DNA of 64,000 nucleotides. Origin: Planctomycetaceae bacterium (GTDB lineage Bacteria > Planctomycetota > Planctomycetia > Planctomycetales > Planctomycetaceae). Within the stretch, counting starts at the first letter, position 1; each line of letters starts with the position of its first letter. The stretch spans positions 1-64,000 of the forward strand of contig JAGQPX010000173.1 of the NCBI GenBank assembly GCA_020426505.1, read 5' to 3'. The notes below the pieces were generated by a model. That model saw only the letters and a program-made list of their open reading frames with translations. It was not told where the DNA came from and made no database searches. This document shows positions 56,601 through 63,300 of the stretch, piece by piece. A program made the position numbers and the translations under genes.

Positions 56601-58347
56601 TCGTACCGGCAATGACGTCACGCCGGGAGGAGCGTGGATTCTGACTGGCGGCGGGCGAGGCATCACTGCTTTGACCGGCATGGAGTTGGCGCAGCGACAC
56701 AATCTTAAACTGCATTTGATCGGCACCGCACCGCCGCCGGACGTTGACGAGCAGACTCGGCTTGCCGCGATCACGGATCGCGGAGCCTTGCGCCGGAAGG
56801 TCATGCAGGAATCAATGTCTCGCGGACAAAATGGCGTCGAAGCATGGCGAGACATGGAGAAAGCCGTTGAAATCGCGATTACGCTTGCCGACTGCCGCCA
56901 GCGTGGAATCCAAGCCACTTACCACAGTTGTAACGTGGCGGATCTTGACCAACTAACGCAGGTGGTCGCTCGCATCCGTGAGCAGGACGGGCCGATTCGA
57001 GGTGTCATTCATGGAGCCGGTGCAGGACAGGACTCCCGGTTCGACCGCAAACGGCCGGACAAAGTCGAGAAGTGCCTCAAGGCGAAAATCGATGGAGCCC
57101 TCGCGGTGATGGAGGCGACACGGCATGAGCCATTGGAATGGTTCGTCGCATTCGGTTCGATCAGTGGTCGTTTCGGAGCCAACGGGCACACCGACTACTC
57201 TCTGGCGAACGACATGATGGCGAAGATCGTCGACCGCTATCGGGTTGAGCGTCCGGAAGTGACGAGCCTGACATTCCACTGGCACGCCTGGGGCGATGTC
57301 GGCATGGCGATGAAGCCGGAGGCGAAACTGGCGCTCGAGATGATCGACCTGGAGTTCATGCCAGCGATCGAGGGCGTAGCACACTTCCTTAATGAGTTCA
57401 AGAACGGCGGGGACGAGCCGGAAGTTCTGATCACCGATTACAACTACATTAGGAAATTCTTCCCGACCGATCGAGCGACGCCGAATTGTGAGTCACACGA
57501 ACAATTCCCCCTGTTACAGGGCGCCTCGAATACGTCACCGTATGTCGTCACGCTCGACCCCGAACAGGACAAGTTTCTCGCTCAGCATCGCGTGGGGGGC
57601 CTACCAACGTTGCCATTCGTCGTCGCCCTCGAGTTGCTGGCCGAAGGGGCACGACGGCTCACGAACGCTGAGTCCGTCATCGAATGTCGCAACGTGCGGG
57701 CCCGACAGGCGCTCAAGTGCATGACCAGCGACGCGATTGCCGTGCAGATCGCCGCAGAGTCGGTTGGCGAGCGGAAGACGATCTGCAAACTACAGGCCGA
57801 CGTGCGACGTCGTGACGGTCGTTTGGTCGAAGAAGCCCGTACCTATTTTGAAGGGGAATTCACGACTGGACGGCACCCCGAGACAAGGCGGATACAACGA
57901 CCGCAGGTGTCGCATCTCGATTGGTATCCCATCGAGTACCCGGATCAAATTGACGGCCCGATCTATCACGGACCGGAGTTCCGATCTTTGGTCCGAGTGG
58001 CGATCGATGCGGACATTGCCTACGGTTTCATCGGAGCTTGTGCTCCTGTGCAGATGTTCGGTGCCGATCGACCGTCGGAGGGGTGGACGCTGACGGCCGA
58101 CGTGATGGACGCTTGTCTGTACACGGCTGCCGTGTTTGCCTGGAGGCAGACTCAGAAGGCGAGTTTGCCCGTGAGCTTTGATCGCATCCAATTCGCTCGC
58201 CTCCCCGACCCCGGCGAGACCTGCATCGTGCGGATCGAGAGACGGGGCGAGGACTCCTCCGGGATGACGTTTGCCTTCGAACTCATCGGCCACAACGGTG
58301 ATATGCTGATGGAGGTCGACGGATATCGGGTCGCGTGGCTCTCGTAA
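50650..58347 (+). CDS. Iterative type I polyketide/secondary-lipid synthase: KS-CLF-AT-ACP-ACP-KR-DH
   Basis: 2565-residue synthase starting with GTG at 50650. Domains in order: active KS (about 15-475; Cys222 in DAACASSL, His353 in EAHATSTQ, His398 in KSNLGHTLEA); a second, shortened KS-like domain (about 515-900) in which the catalytic Cys position is Asp720 (LDADDASGL), i.e. a chain-length-factor type; an acyltransferase (about 1014-1330; GHSFGEYNA with Ser1104); two ACPs with phosphopantetheine serines 1451 (LGIDSIKKAQ) and 1584 (LGLDSIKTAQ); a ketoreductase (about 1990-2260; TGGGRGI, Tyr2183); and a PKS-type dehydratase (about 2295-2565; His2313, Asp2487). No enoylreductase, thioesterase or methyltransferase is seen. 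KS plus CLF and tandem ACPs recall PUFA-synthase-like systems, here fused in one chain. The product is unknown. Confidence 0.92.
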   Translation: MHSECRQPVAEDSDPIVIVGYECAVPGADGVVEFAKLLFESRQSYGELPDDRFDRSRYYDARLGRPGKSYTTIGGIVPERAVDQSVCPIDRQLEQRCDPTHTRFCEVAARAWRSAGLKPHEESGATTGIFVGHSGGTKNGGPLSMAVQIEETLAFLDELDDFRRLASDTQNAIIHEVTSRVRQSRPQRACENGPRINAYTAAALAANVLGLGGPRTVIDAACASSLIALNQAMLQIRLGRIDTAVVGGATYNNVDNLILFSQSQACSADGCRPFDQGANGLISSEGYVAIVVTRLSRALKLGLSVRAIVRGIGISSDGKGKSLWAPRTEGQQLAVERAYASGRMLDIDYLEAHATSTQLGDPTELTTIANVMSRQEPLRRRRSGYPLLIGSVKSNLGHTLEAAGLIGLVKVLLSLDRNELPPSLGFEEPNRFFDWSKHPIKVLTHRQPWRETDHPRTAAVSAFGIGGLNAHVTIEDSGREKLTGEPSDQSRQSSYGATHQELRSLVANGNNEPIAIVGRGVVLPGAHTRDAFAELLRSGASVIGEPPDDRWRGMVGLAFDDQPRPFQTPTNRGGYIRDYEFNSQPFRIPPKQVAQANPVQMMLLDAVTQAIGEYDGSEWTVDRQRTGVVIGTVFGGEFAIQLQAGLRLPEIADELKLAIDRHANGRIDADRLASEFRQTFLQHRPALLDETGSFTSSTLASRVAKTFDLMGGACALDADDASGLAALTASVDQLRSGQVDTVLCGSAQRTMDLAMFEVLDLSDQLVRSGRAEDIPDDCRRTLPGEGVVMLMLQRMSDAKRGNRPILGVIHNVESRITPRTEPILTKDDASIVRQIGYLPGAHSLIRLVAATLQWQDKMSWPDADQRVTAKARAEDGYTISATVSPSDNVDRPASQIIDVRPPKRQLANSPSMSTPVPSSQLDDKSVIRLEARTEAEFRTVLTQALEHPESLSTSTTWFRPDSCVRAVLLDSRNSDRTRQLQAMQRAWDQGTRNRVFERERVVLSSRNDEGTPRVAWVFPGQGSQYDDQPTVLRTKALARDCIAEIDQLLEERNVPPLSAVMNESRESVGSDVWWSQLWALGVGTALMRSLIAEGLRPDVVAGHSFGEYNAALAAGVLTLPQALRITKMRADAVVMSVREQGALLSVRGAPAEVHAVIRGKDLPVVITHYNAPEHTVVAGLASHMDATKAAFMEAKLASIKIPVAAAFHTEAMRTAENLLARGFAGETLRPPSCGFLSTTSTTYLAEPDDVRNSLVTQLTQPVMYEPAIRRLLNDGVGLFVEVGPNDVLTRLNREIIGSDALCLSADVPGQSFEDRLVLIHAAIDCMSGIVVRSEPTRVAVTTHPLSLQQPRPVTSNQVEIVDVSRMGRRKDSPSESWPRLSMPRTNPTTLSVSSNGHAPDSPEVDSLNEVSTPPPEQVTQFLKNIVVELTGYSEDVVDEEADLEADLGIDSIKKAQIIGELAAWTGLRMAPENLRLAEYVTLNDIATLAGHEFVVDATTLSRLSVNDTIISAGVTTNSSSPSSIRTDVLEVEPPSLVEDASSLSAIDPVALETLLIDFVVDQTGYSRDIVDLDADLEADLGLDSIKTAQLLGELTAQFDLSHLKPERMVSVTFPTLRSIQDFLIREVGNLNSIDDDRRAAIPSLEMPPRQNSIEHQERPVSTVLGIDPREEYDFENLSLDDQSFEARAARRTLIDRGKAVATVTVEASSATIAKSNGADVTHPSPRPPVRHAGLNGTSIAAQSDSAPQRKQPSDSRVTHRFALRVVDVPHREGMPIVPVLTGPALIVGDNPVAHAIANRMAGYGQSAYCVSVERSIEEIESELDRIWSAGPTPHLFVTTAHDTYTLTSIDLHRWNSRRSAALSVPFRICQRWMQETIDAKSMDDATAFALVNLGGDFGFSGGQVQSVESIGGLLKAMLIEGWTAGYRHTPMKVIDVSPETSPDEAAEAVFREMAVNTYDMEIATDRGARRCVQAVPATLNRDGRRTGNDVTPGGAWILTGGGRGITALTGMELAQRHNLKLHLIGTAPPPDVDEQTRLAAITDRGALRRKVMQESMSRGQNGVEAWRDMEKAVEIAITLADCRQRGIQATYHSCNVADLDQLTQVVARIREQDGPIRGVIHGAGAGQDSRFDRKRPDKVEKCLKAKIDGALAVMEATRHEPLEWFVAFGSISGRFGANGHTDYSLANDMMAKIVDRYRVERPEVTSLTFHWHAWGDVGMAMKPEAKLALEMIDLEFMPAIEGVAHFLNEFKNGGDEPEVLITDYNYIRKFFPTDRATPNCESHEQFPLLQGASNTSPYVVTLDPEQDKFLAQHRVGGLPTLPFVVALELLAEGARRLTNAESVIECRNVRARQALKCMTSDAIAVQIAAESVGERKTICKLQADVRRRDGRLVEEARTYFEGEFTTGRHPETRRIQRPQVSHLDWYPIEYPDQIDGPIYHGPEFRSLVRVAIDADIAYGFIGACAPVQMFGADRPSEGWTLTADVMDACLYTAAVFAWRQTQKASLPVSFDRIQFARLPDPGETCIVRIERRGEDSSGMTFAFELIGHNGDMLMEVDGYRVAWLS

Positions 58348-59546
58348 CATTGACCACTGGGCAAGGTATGTATCACAGCCCGACATCGCTGCCCCCGGCA
58401 CTCAGTCCGCAGCAGTATCACTTACAAGAGTGGCACGAACGCGAGTGTGCCTCAGTATTCGGCGACAGTTGGCACCTGATCGGAACGAAGTCCAGACTCT
58501 CGAAACCGGGTGATTACCTCACGGCTGACGTGTTCGGCGTTTCAGTCGTAGTGCGGAACTTCAATGGCGAACTGGTCGCCCTGCGGAATGTGTGTGCTCA
58601 TCGGCAATGTGCATTAGTTTCGAAAGAGCATGGTCACAGCGAAGAACTGAAGTGCCCGTTCCACGGTTGGGTGTATGGCGAAGATGGCCGCACGCGTCGG
58701 ATACCGGCTGCAATGAATTTCCCGCACTTCGATCGAGAAACGCATCGGCTGAATCGCTTTCCGGTCGCCACTTGCGGCGATCTGTTGTTTATCAAACTGA
58801 CAGACGAAGGGCTGTCGCTGGACGAATGGCTGGGGCCATTGCGGGAGAAGTTTGAGCAATGGTTTTCACTTCCCGATTTCAAACTGTGTCGTTCGCGAAA
58901 GTTGCCTTACCCGGCGAACTGGAAAATCCCGGTCGAAGCATCGCTGGAGAGTTATCACATCCCGGAGGTGCACCCGAACACGTTCGGCAAAGATCCGGGC
59001 GAGTCGCAGAGTGAGCATGCGTTTGCAGAGCGAAGCAGTTCCTTCTTTACGGAATTCCTGACGCCCCGGTGGATTGACGTTTGGCTGAAGCACACTGAAC
59101 AGGGGCTATTGCGGTTGATGGGAGCCGAGGTCCTCAGCCGGTATGAGCATCACCACGTCTTTCCCAACCTGCTGGTTTCACATACGGATTCGTTGAGTTT
59201 GGCTCACGTGGTGATGCCGACGGGACCGACGTCGTCTGTCGGCTGTGCGTGGCATTTCGCGAGACAGGCGGGGAAGCGTGGACCTCACTGGCACATGCTG
59301 GCGAACGGCTGGGGCCGGGTGTCTGCCGCATTAGCCTTTCAAGTGTTGAATGAGGACGTGGCGATCTACCCGCACGTACAGGCGGGCGTGCAGTCTGCCG
59401 GAGGACCGGGAATTCTCGGACGATGTGAGGAGCGACTGCATGTCTTTCAGGAACATGTGGCGTCACGTCTCGCGGCAGGCGAAAATGGTGACAGCAGGTC
59501 CGAGGCAACGGTCGCGCAACAATCGGGTGAACTGGCAGAAACATGA
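58335..59546 (+). CDS. Rieske 2Fe-2S ring-hydroxylating-type oxygenase, alpha subunit
   Basis: Oxygenase large subunit with an N-terminal Rieske domain: CAHRQC (Cys87, His89) and CPFHGW (Cys107, His110) bind the 2Fe-2S cluster. The C-terminal catalytic domain has the mononuclear iron site in NWKIPVEASLESYHIPEVHP. 403 residues from the GTG at 58335, which overlaps the synthase stop by 13 bases; an ATG at 58368 is an alternative start. Relatives hydroxylate or demethylate small substrates, including choline- or sterol-like ones. In this operon it probably oxidises the polyketide or lipid product. No ferredoxin or reductase partner is adjacent. Confidence 0.88.
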   Translation: MALVTLTTGQGMYHSPTSLPPALSPQQYHLQEWHERECASVFGDSWHLIGTKSRLSKPGDYLTADVFGVSVVVRNFNGELVALRNVCAHRQCALVSKEHGHSEELKCPFHGWVYGEDGRTRRIPAAMNFPHFDRETHRLNRFPVATCGDLLFIKLTDEGLSLDEWLGPLREKFEQWFSLPDFKLCRSRKLPYPANWKIPVEASLESYHIPEVHPNTFGKDPGESQSEHAFAERSSSFFTEFLTPRWIDVWLKHTEQGLLRLMGAEVLSRYEHHHVFPNLLVSHTDSLSLAHVVMPTGPTSSVGCAWHFARQAGKRGPHWHMLANGWGRVSAALAFQVLNEDVAIYPHVQAGVQSAGGPGILGRCEERLHVFQEHVASRLAAGENGDSRSEATVAQQSGELAET

Positions 59547-60304
59547 TTGATTTGACGGGGCGAGTTGCGTTGGTCACGGGAGCCTCGCGAGGCATTGGTC
59601 GCGCATGCGCGGAGCGGCTGGCGGCTTGTGGGGCCGACGTTGTCGTCAATTTTCTCAACTCGCGTGACAAGGCGGCTGAGGTTGTCGAATCCGTCCAGTC
59701 GACTGGACGCACTGGGGTTGCCGTTCGCGCGGATGTGTCGGAACCGGACGACGTGCGGGCACTTGCGGACTTTGTCGGAGAGCGATTTGGCCGACTCGAC
59801 ATCGTCGTGAGTAATGCTGCAGCCGGCGGGTTTCGCCCACTGCTGGAGCTCAGTCCGGCAAACTGGGAGGCGACGATGAGGAGTAACGCGGCTCCTCTCA
59901 TCTGGCTGATGCAGGCGGCGGCACCGCTGTTGACTCAACAGCCGCGATCGAGCGTCGTGGCGATCAGCAGTCATGGATCGACATGGGCTGTTCCGAATTA
60001 TGGGGCCATCGGCGCGTCAAAGGCGTCATTGGAGGCGCTCGTTCGGCAGTTTGCTTACGAGTTGGGTCCCCAGGGGATCAACTTCAACGCTGTGATGCCC
60101 GGCATCGTCGATACGGCTGCCATTCGAACCATGCCCGGTGTCGAGACGATCCTGAACGCAGTCAAGGATCGACTGTTGATCAAGGGTGATAACATTACGC
60201 CCCCCGATGTGGCCGGAATTGTGGCCTTTCTGGCGAGTGAGCATGCGGCCTATATTCAGGGGCAGACGATCATCGCTGACGGAGGAGTGAGCCTGCATGT
60301 CTGA
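59543..60304 (+). CDS. SDR reductase, FabL/FabG-like
   Basis: Classical SDR of 253 residues. It has ALVTGASRGIGRACAERLAA at the N terminus, SNAAAGGFRPLLELSPANWE and a GAIGASKASLEALVRQFAYE active-site helix. The SNAA and SKAxLEAL wording is closer to FabL-type enoyl-ACP reductases than to FabG. It could therefore supply the enoyl reduction that the synthase lacks, but a ketoreductase role is possible. The start overlaps the Rieske gene stop by four bases. Confidence 0.82.
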   Translation: MIDLTGRVALVTGASRGIGRACAERLAACGADVVVNFLNSRDKAAEVVESVQSTGRTGVAVRADVSEPDDVRALADFVGERFGRLDIVVSNAAAGGFRPLLELSPANWEATMRSNAAPLIWLMQAAAPLLTQQPRSSVVAISSHGSTWAVPNYGAIGASKASLEALVRQFAYELGPQGINFNAVMPGIVDTAAIRTMPGVETILNAVKDRLLIKGDNITPPDVAGIVAFLASEHAAYIQGQTIIADGGVSLHV

Positions 60305-61682
60305 GTCGCCTGCTGCAACCGTTCGAGCAGAGCCGGCGACCCATCCGCAGGCGACGACGGCAAGCGACGCAACGACTTCTCACTTGCCGCTCACACACAT
60401 GGAACGGTTCATCATGATGTGTGATGACCCGTTGCACCCCATGGTGTTTCGAGTGTTGATGCGATTCACCGGGCCGGTCGATCGGGCGCAAATGGAGCGC
60501 GCGTTCGAGCTGTCTGCAGTACGTCATCCATTATTGTTCAGCACGCTGGACTCCAAGCCCACGCCATGCTGGTCACGAATGGATGCCCCGCCAGAGTTGA
60601 TCTGGCACCAAGGGGATGACGAGCCGGAGATCGCTCACATCGAGCCGATCGACATCACACGTGAAAGCGGACTGCGCGTACAGGTGTGGGACGGCGATGG
60701 AGGATTCATCGTCCTGCTGGACTTTCATCATGCCTGCTGTGATGGGCAGGGGGCACGACAACTCATCGCAGACTGGTTCAGTTGCTACGATCGGATGGTA
60801 CTGGGGATGGAGCCGGAGTTCGGTCCGCTGGATGAGTCGATGCTCCGGCAGCGTGGCGAAGTCCGCGAAAGCAAGATGGTCAAACCAATCGGTCTCAGGG
60901 AGGGCCTTCGCAACGCCTATGTCACATTTCGCGGAAAGACGTCACGAATCTCAACGGGTGAATCGGAGATCCCTGACGCTCGTGCGTCACATGTGATCGA
61001 ACGTCCGCTCTCAGTCGAAGCGACGTCGCAGCTGCGCGAGAGAATGAAGTCGCAAGGGATCACAATCAACGATTTAGGGCTCGCGGCCTGCATGTTGGCG
61101 TTCTGGCGATTCACTCCCGATGCTCGTTCAAACGAACGGGTCACGATCATGAACCCCATCGACCTGCGGATGCCATCCGACAGGCGTCTCCCGGCTGCGA
61201 ATCGATTCGGCTACGCGATTCTGCGAAGAAAACGATCCGATTGCGACAACTTCGATTCGCTCGTCCAGAGTCTGCACGACGAGATGACCTACGTAAAGAA
61301 CCGCGCGGTCGGGGGCGAATTCGTCAAGACGCTCGCATTCATGGACTCATGGCCGTGGCTGTTCCACAAAGTCAAGAACTCGCTTTTGTTCGTGCCTTCA
61401 CTTCAGTTCACATGTCTCGGGGACACGACACGCGGCAAGAGATACGGCTTTCGCATCGAGGAGGGCGAGGTCACGGTCGGGCAACTCAAGCTCGATCGCA
61501 TCACTGGCTTCGCGCCACACGGTCCTCGAATGCCGCTGAGTGTGACGGCTTGTGAGACAAACAACCGCCTATCCCTCGCGGTCAGAGGGGCCGCGAGTTT
61601 GCTGACTGAATCCGCGTGCGCCGAGTATGCAGACGACCTGCTCGCAAGGCTGATTGAGTGGACCGAACAAGATGGCTGCTGA
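60297..61682 (+). CDS. Condensation-domain-like acyltransferase (HHxxxDG)
   Basis: 461-residue stand-alone protein of the condensation-domain/wax-ester-synthase superfamily. The catalytic motif is FHHACCDGQG (HHxxxDG) near residue 143, preceded by MERAFELSAVRHPLLFSTLD as in C domains; a later NFGYAI-like segment (ANRFGYAILRRKRSD) and DRITGFAPHGPRMPLSVTAC complete the fold. The start overlaps the previous gene by eight bases with GGAGGAG upstream. Such proteins join an acyl group held on an ACP or CoA to an amine or alcohol. It is a plausible last step that esterifies or amidates the chain; the acceptor is unknown. It ends the contiguous operon. Confidence 0.8.
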   Translation: MSESPAATVRAEPATHPQATTASDATTSHLPLTHMERFIMMCDDPLHPMVFRVLMRFTGPVDRAQMERAFELSAVRHPLLFSTLDSKPTPCWSRMDAPPELIWHQGDDEPEIAHIEPIDITRESGLRVQVWDGDGGFIVLLDFHHACCDGQGARQLIADWFSCYDRMVLGMEPEFGPLDESMLRQRGEVRESKMVKPIGLREGLRNAYVTFRGKTSRISTGESEIPDARASHVIERPLSVEATSQLRERMKSQGITINDLGLAACMLAFWRFTPDARSNERVTIMNPIDLRMPSDRRLPAANRFGYAILRRKRSDCDNFDSLVQSLHDEMTYVKNRAVGGEFVKTLAFMDSWPWLFHKVKNSLLFVPSLQFTCLGDTTRGKRYGFRIEEGEVTVGQLKLDRITGFAPHGPRMPLSVTACETNNRLSLAVRGAASLLTESACAEYADDLLARLIEWTEQDGC

Positions 61683-61868
61683 TGTATTGCTAAAGTCACG
61701 ATTAGACTTAGTGAACGTCAAGTCTGGGAGATCCCCTGAAAGGCGACCGCGTCGTCGGTTCCATTTTTTGAAACTCGGGGTTTCGCTTTGTCCGACTGTT
61801 TGACATCTTGCGGTCACTCTGCCAATTTGCGTGTTGGTTCGATCAAAACAGAATTCAAGTGAGTAGAA

Positions 61869-63296
61869 ATGGCAGAGACTCTTCCCACACACGCTCAGCT
61901 GGTCGTTCTCGGAGGGGGACCGGGCGGATACCCCGCAGCGTTCGAGGCGGCCGATCATGGAATGGATGTGGTCCTCGTCGATCAGGATCCGCAACCGGGT
62001 GGAGTCTGTCTGAATCGTGGATGTATTCCCTCGAAGGCTCTGCTGCATGTGGCCAAACTGATCAATGAGACCGAGGAGTCATCCGACTGGGGAGTCACTT
62101 TCGCAAAGCCGGAGATCGACCTCGACAAGTTGCGGGAGTTCAAGGGAGGTGTCGTGTCTCAATTGACTGGCGGAATTCGTCAGTTGTGCATGGCAAGAGG
62201 CGTGAACCTCGTGCAGGCGCGGGGCGAGTTCGAGAGTTCAACGAGCTTGAAGCTCACGCAACCGGACGGCTCGGTCAGTTCGCTGAGTTTTGAGCATTGT
62301 ATCATCGCGGTCGGTTCACGCCCCACGATGCCGGGGATCTTCAACATCGACGACGACCGCGTGATGGACTCGACCGGTGCACTGGAACTGCCCGACGTAC
62401 CGGGCCGATTGCTGGTCATCGGCGGCGGCTACATCGGACTGGAGATGGGCTGTGTTTATGCCGCTTTGGGGTCCGAGGTGACGGTGGTCGAAATGCTGCC
62501 TCACATTCTGGCAGGCGCAGATCGCGATCTGGTGAACCCGCTCAAGAAGCGATTGGACTCGCAGTTTTCCGCCATTCACACCAATACCAAGGTTCTGGGA
62601 CTCATGTCGAGCGATGCGGGAATCGTGGCGGAGTTCGAGGGGGAAGGCATTGAGACACCTCAAACGTTCGATCGCGTCCTCGTTTCGGTCGGACGACTGC
62701 CGAACGGAATGAGCATTGGTTTGGAGAACACACAAGCGGTGGTCACCGATCGCGGCTTCATTGAGGTCGACAGCAAGCGACGCACGGCTGATCCGCATCT
62801 CCTGGCGATCGGGGACGTCGCTGGTGAGCCGATGCTCGCACACAAGGCGACCCGTGAAGCGAAGGTCGCGGTCGAAGTTTTGTTAGGCGAGCCTGCCGAA
62901 TTCGACAACATCGCGATCCCGGCCGTCGTGTTCACCGACCCGGAACTGGCTTGGTGCGGACTGACGGAGTCGGAGGCGAAGGCCGAGGGGCGTGACGTCA
63001 AGGTCGTTCGCTTCCCGTGGGCCGCTTCCGGACGTGCCCAGACGCTGGCTCGCACGGAAGGGCTGACAAAACTCATCTTTGACACGGAAACGGAACGGTT
63101 GCTGGGCATGGGAATCGTCGGCCCCGGCGCGGGCGAGATGATTGCGGAAGGCGTGATCGCGGTCGAGACTGCTGCCGTCGCCCGTGACATCGCGGAATCG
63201 ATTCACGCTCATCCCACGCTGTCCGAGACGATCATGGAGGCTGCGGAGGGAGCGTTCGGACAGGCGACCCACGTCCATCGCCCCAAGCGAAAGTGA
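61869..63296 (+). CDS. lpdA: Dihydrolipoyl dehydrogenase
   Basis: FAD-dependent pyridine nucleotide-disulfide oxidoreductase (E3 of 2-oxo acid dehydrogenase complexes). Motifs: [20 protein letters not shown], the redox-active [16 protein letters not shown] (Cys47, Cys52), the NAD loop [32 protein letters not shown], and the C-terminal active-site [16 protein letters not shown]. 475 residues is standard. It is separated from the polyketide operon by 186 bases, in which a TTGACA at 61800 is the only promoter-like word and lacks a good -10. No E1 or E2 genes are next to it. Confidence 0.93.
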   Translation: MAETLPTHAQLVVLGGGPGGYPAAFEAADHGMDVVLVDQDPQPGGVCLNRGCIPSKALLHVAKLINETEESSDWGVTFAKPEIDLDKLREFKGGVVSQLTGGIRQLCMARGVNLVQARGEFESSTSLKLTQPDGSVSSLSFEHCIIAVGSRPTMPGIFNIDDDRVMDSTGALELPDVPGRLLVIGGGYIGLEMGCVYAALGSEVTVVEMLPHILAGADRDLVNPLKKRLDSQFSAIHTNTKVLGLMSSDAGIVAEFEGEGIETPQTFDRVLVSVGRLPNGMSIGLENTQAVVTDRGFIEVDSKRRTADPHLLAIGDVAGEPMLAHKATREAKVAVEVLLGEPAEFDNIAIPAVVFTDPELAWCGLTESEAKAEGRDVKVVRFPWAASGRAQTLARTEGLTKLIFDTETERLLGMGIVGPGAGEMIAEGVIAVETAAVARDIAESIHAHPTLSETIMEAAEGAFGQATHVHRPKRK

Positions 63297-63300
63297 CACA

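Noticed and set aside
61755-61785. GC-rich stretch followed by TTTTTT after the PKS operon as a terminator
   Set aside because: The possible stem is only about four base pairs; too weak to call.
61800-61828. TTGACA word upstream of lpdA as a promoter
   Set aside because: The -35 word is perfect but the sequence 17 bases later (CAATTT) is a poor -10, so I did not list it as a promoter.
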